In this document: positions 62,164 to 64,000 of the stretch, piece by piece
How positions within the stretch are numbered: position 1 is the stretch's first letter
Layout of the letters: each line of letters begins with the position of its first letter
NCBI GenBank assembly: GCA_016714445.1
Contig: JADJNF010000003.1
Coordinates: 186,001 to 250,000, forward strand
Direction of reading: 5' to 3'
DNA from: Saprospiraceae bacterium
Lineage (GTDB): Bacteria > Bacteroidota > Bacteroidia > Chitinophagales > Saprospiraceae
Length of the DNA: 64,000 nt
Made by a program: the position numbers and the translations under genes
Notes under the pieces: model-generated
Told to the model about the DNA's origin: nothing
The model's input: only the letters and a program-made list of their open reading frames with translations
The model's database searches: none

Positions 62164-62410
62164 AATAATGCAATTTCCATTTGTCCAATAAATCAAATTT
62201 GTAAGTGATGTCTTTTTCATCAGCATCTTTACTACCAACCGATATAGCAAAATGTGTCAAACCAATTGTAATGCCCCGTTTCCCAATATGTTCTAAAATA
62301 TCAGGTCTGTACATTAATTCTATTATCACATTGCGCTCTTTACATGAAAGGAAATAAGAAGTAAATTTCTTTGTAGGATTGTGGTACTTTTTGCTGCAAT
62401 TCATATTCAA
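62156..62410 (-). pseudogene. VOC-family (glyoxalase-like) gene fragment
   Basis: The 84-codon frame contains KYHNPTKKFTSYFLSCKERN, IIELMYRPDILEHI, and LTHFAISVGSKDADE, which match the middle of VOC/glyoxalase-like proteins. The N-terminal metal-binding half and the C-terminal end are missing, so it is a truncated remnant. It overlaps the RhuM start and ends 4 bases inside the stop of the surface protein gene upstream. Confidence 0.72.
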
Positions 62411-64000
62411 TCCAAAACAATCAACTTCTTTGTTCCAATGAACTGCTCATTTCGAAAACATTTGATCCAATAAGCTCCGGAATTCCAGGTTTCCGTATTA
62501 ATCGTTAACGTTTCATGTATCATGTTACCTTCATACATATTTTGTCCTAAAGAGTTAGAAATAGATATCTTTAAGTCGTCGAGTGTGACATTTGATTTTG
62601 TCAATTTAATGGTCACTTCAACATTTGCCGGATTTGGAAAAATCAATAGATTATCGTCACTCAAATTCAATTCAGTTATGCTTACCGGAGAACATTCAGT
62701 TTTAGCATCAGGATCAAATTCCAAATACTTTCCATTTCCAGAACCTAACCAACAATTATTTACATCCAAAGCGCTGATAGTAAACAAGTTATTTCTATAG
62801 CCGCAGTTTCCAACGACCCAGGTATTTCCACCATCAGTTGTACTTATTACCAGACCATTTTCTCCAACTGCCCAGCCTGTTTGATCATCGAGAAAGTAGA
62901 TATTAGTTGCTTTGCGATCATCATTGTATGAAATTTCTTCCCAACTTTGACCACCATCTACTGTCTTTATTAAAAATCCATTATACCCACAAAGAAAACC
63001 TATCTTCGCATTAAAATAATGAAATCCAGTTGCCAGATAATATGTAGCAGGAAGCAGGCTATGTTTCCAACTTTGTCCGGAATCATCAGAATACGAAATG
63101 GCTCTTGTGGCATTTGGAGGCAATCCTTGCAGGCCTAATGCTACAACCTGTTTGTTTCCCAGATACTGGAATTGCGAAAAATCAATACCTTGGGATGACA
63201 ATTCGACAAAACTATTTCCCCAATCATTGGAATAAAACACACCATCAAATTGGCCGGAACCAAAGACTTGTCCATCATTAGTCATAATAGCAGAAATTAT
63301 TAAATATGATCCTGGCATTTTTTCTTTCCATGTAAGTCCACCATCATTAGTGACTAAAAATGCTTCAATAGAACTTGGAGCACTATAGTTGATAACCGCA
63401 ATAACACCATTCATTTCGTCAACCATGTCGATTGTCGATAAGATTCGCCTTACTGGAGGTGCTGGAATCGGATAGAATTGTTCTGCCCAGCTCGCACCAC
63501 GATCTTCTGTTTTCCATATTCGGTTGGTAGTAATTGCCCACCCTGTAGATGTGTTCACAAAATCAATCAAAATGGAGCCGTTTGTCAAATCAGGAGATTT
63601 TACTTTCCACTCTTGTGCTATGCAAACAGGAACTGATAATTGCTTTTTAAAGGTTCGGGTAAGACAATCAGAGCCTAAAGTAAGCGTGACGTTATAACAG
63701 CCTGGACTTTCGTAATTGTGATGACCATGAAACTCATTTGAAGTTTTGCCATCACCAAAATTCCAATGTACAGAAGATAGGTTGGAGGATTGGTTATTAA
63801 AATTCACTTGAAATTGATTGACATCAAAATCGAATTCAGGGACTGGATTAAAGCAAGCTATAGAATCACATTGTATATTGGATTGATCAGGGTTTATCCA
63901 AATGGTTTGGTCATTTTCTTTGACACAAATCAGGGAGGTATATCCTTCAAAGTCAGGAATTTGGAAAAGGCCACCGTCTAAACTCCCGATACCATCAACC
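62407..64000 (-). CDS. T9SS type A sorting protein with PKD and BNR/Ycf48-like repeats (3' part)
   Basis: The frame is open to the right edge of the window, so the gene begins beyond it; ~530 codons are visible. From the edge inward: an unassigned region (GSLDGGLFQIPDFEGY, CDSIACFNPVPEFDF), a PKD domain (VHWNFGDGKTSNEF, YESPGCYNVTLTL), about six BNR/Ycf48-like propeller repeats with the xTxDGGxxW motif (TNDGGLTWKEK, YSDDSGQSWKH, TVDGGQSWEEI, TTDGGNTWV), and a T9SS sorting domain (LLIFPNPANVEVTIKL, SGAYWIKCFRN). A secreted or surface protein. The start at 63807 seen in a simple search is only an internal GTG. Confidence 0.88.
   Translation of the reverse strand, partial: VDGIGSLDGGLFQIPDFEGYTSLICVKENDQTIWINPDQSNIQCDSIACFNPVPEFDFDVNQFQVNFNNQSSNLSSVHWNFGDGKTSNEFHGHHNYESPGCYNVTLTLGSDCLTRTFKKQLSVPVCIAQEWKVKSPDLTNGSILIDFVNTSTGWAITTNRIWKTEDRGASWAEQFYPIPAPPVRRILSTIDMVDEMNGVIAVINYSAPSSIEAFLVTNDGGLTWKEKMPGSYLIISAIMTNDGQVFGSGQFDGVFYSNDWGNSFVELSSQGIDFSQFQYLGNKQVVALGLQGLPPNATRAISYSDDSGQSWKHSLLPATYYLATGFHYFNAKIGFLCGYNGFLIKTVDGGQSWEEISYNDDRKATNIYFLDDQTGWAVGENGLVISTTDGGNTWVVGNCGYRNNLFTISALDVNNCWLGSGNGKYLEFDPDAKTECSPVSITELNLSDDNLLIFPNPANVEVTIKLTKSNVTLDDLKISISNSLGQNMYEGNMIHETLTINTETWNSGAYWIKCFRNEQFIGTKKLIVLD

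Overview
This is an AT-rich chromosomal window from a member of the Bacteroidota, most likely an aerobic, Saprospiria/Chitinophagia-like lineage. The reasons are: several proteins with type IX secretion (T9SS) or gliding-motility C-terminal domains, an alternative complex III (act) operon fused to a caa3-type oxidase operon, Bacteroidota promoter -7 boxes of the form TAnnTTTG, PNGase F-like and DUF1703-type proteins, and gene families such as DUF3467, YtxH and CPBP. I saw no rRNA, tRNA or CRISPR array. The placement below phylum level is inference.

Layout. 1-7.3 kb: the end of a large surface protein, then housekeeping genes (ridA, rpmF with its DUF177 partner, an esterase, a leucyl aminopeptidase, obg, adk, an NlpC/P60 lipoprotein). 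7.3-14.6 kb: accessory DNA with a palindromic repeat element, a higBA-like toxin-antitoxin pair and two paralogous T9SS beta-propeller proteins separated by an AAA/PD-(D/E)XK protein. 14.7-21.2 kb: amino-acid metabolism (a tryptophanase - U32 protein - ferredoxin operon, an Lrp regulator divergent from ornithine aminotransferase) and two lipoproteins. Around 21.5 kb there is a candidate orphan structured RNA with a strong terminator. 22-25.4 kb: isocitrate dehydrogenase, a GmhB-like phosphatase, a second Rid protein and QueE. 25.4-28.6 kb: a second copy of the palindromic element, an intact IS982-type insertion sequence with 8-bp target duplication, and a T9SS protein. A homopolymer tract at 28.84-28.94 kb looks like an assembly artefact. 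29-31.4 kb: phospholipid synthesis (psd, cdsA) with a CPBP protease. 31.4-34 kb: a repeat-rich accessory patch with a parDE-like module, a membrane protein and a YtxH gene. 34-43 kb: a large PNGase F-like T9SS protein, a DUF1801 gene, an SF1 helicase whose 5' end is duplicated 2.7 kb away, and two beta-barrel proteins. 43.5 kb: thyA. 44.4-60.9 kb: one long respiratory operon. 60.9-64 kb: decayed genes (coding scraps, frameshifted RhuM, VOC fragment) and the 3' part of another T9SS protein.

How it works together. The 16-kb operon encodes a quinol:cytochrome c oxidoreductase (ActABCDEF) and a cytochrome c oxidase (subunits I, II, two III-type, IV, heme O synthase) plus assembly or accessory proteins, giving an electron path from menaquinol to oxygen. 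Its most unusual member is cytochrome oxidase subunit II, which carries an intact OmpA-like peptidoglycan-binding domain at its C-terminus. The operon promoter overlaps a perfect CRP/FNR-type palindrome. The accessory regions show repeated small-scale duplication, insertion and gene decay.
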